Origin: Ligula intestinalis
Lineage: Eukaryota > Platyhelminthes > Cestoda > Diphyllobothriidea > Diphyllobothriidae
DNA: 64,000 nt
Assembly (NCBI GenBank): GCA_036362985.1
Contig: JAYGXS010000008.1
Span: forward strand, 23,815,684 to 23,879,683
Direction: 5' to 3'
The position numbers and the translations under genes were made by a program. Within the stretch, counting starts at the first letter, position 1. Each line of letters begins with the position of its first letter. The notes under the pieces were generated by a model. It did no database searches and had not been told where the DNA came from. It saw only the letters and a list, made by a program, of their open reading frames with translations. Below are positions 63,841 through 64,000 of the stretch, piece after piece.

Positions 63841-64000
63841 CTTGGCAGATTTGCTTAATTTGAGTTGACCCAAGTGTGAAAAACTCTAGGCGTTTAACGG
63901 GATTCGAACCCACGCATCAGATAAAGCCTTTGCCGGAGGCGTATGCTCTACCGCTAAGTTACAAACGCCCGCTTCACGCCATGAGTTTAATCACACTTGG
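63840..64000 (-). repeat. SINE family 2 with tRNA-like cloverleaf
   Basis: The tRNA-like part is 63,889-63,969 (minus). Acceptor strands GGCGTTT and AAACGCC pair perfectly. The T-arm is GTGGGTTCGAATCCCGT, and a GCCT/AGGC anticodon-type stem has loop CCGGCAA. Position 33 is C and not T, the D-arm is poor, and the flanks (tttttcacacttgggtcaac, gagtttaatcacac reversed) recur at 41-42 kb. It is therefore a SINE head, not a working tRNA gene. Confidence 0.7.

Noticed and set aside
63889..63969. tRNA gene candidate with perfect acceptor stem
   Set aside because: There is no T at position 33, the D-arm is poor and the variable region is long; it shares flanks with family-2 SINEs.

Overview
The window looks like repeat-rich intergenic or intronic DNA from an animal, most likely a parasitic flatworm and probably a tapeworm. 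This is an inference. It rests on the density of Penelope-like retroelements (PLEs) with GIY-YIG endonuclease domains, tRNA-derived SINEs, TTAGGG-type telomere-like tracts, spliced genes with GT-AG introns, and a small Ly6/uPAR-family gene. There are no operons and no bacterial or CRISPR signals. One 400-base N gap lies at 39,176-39,575.

Host genes are few. The one convincing locus is on the minus strand. An exon at 59,391-59,197 carries a signal peptide and the first half of a Ly6/uPAR (LU) domain. It has a CAG|GTGAGT donor and ends in phase 0. Two related last exons, at 50,312-50,070 and 46,834-46,598, start in phase 0 after a pyrimidine-TAG acceptor and encode the other half of the domain plus a GPI-anchor-type tail. 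They lie in a roughly 730-bp duplicated block, and each has an AATAAA signal about 320 bases past the stop. Joined in either way they give the ten cysteines expected of an LU domain.

The rest is mostly mobile DNA. PLE remnants of at least five lineages are spread over 9-63 kb. They keep RT motifs (Y-x-DD, FLDVL) and a C-terminal GIY-YIG domain. The best preserved are at 19.0-20.5, 23.9-25.2, 33.6-35.3 and 42.3-43.5 kb. Their 3' ends carry hammerhead-ribozyme cores (CTGANGA...GAAA...TH) that I could fold by hand. Four insertions (16.9-17.9, 19.0-20.5, 30.5-31.4 and 54.6-55.2 kb) share one architecture: the hammerhead region is present at both ends in inverted orientation and the whole is bracketed by a 12-13-bp target-site duplication. 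CR1/Jockey-like LINE reverse transcriptase pieces lie at 3.7, 23.0, 30.1 and 52.0 kb.

Short repeats fill much of the remainder. There are about 20 copies of a tRNA-derived SINE, with a tandem block at 47.1-48.2 kb, and a second tRNA-derived SINE family. Several AT-rich dispersed repeats occur (called R1, R2 and R3 here). Two inverted-repeat elements (21.2-21.8 and 44.0-45.0 kb) carry internal telomere-like arrays. Microsatellites and local duplications are also present. AT-rich stretches without recognisable content (11.2-12.5, 13.4-16.9, 51.2-51.7 and 58.0-59.0 kb) separate these.
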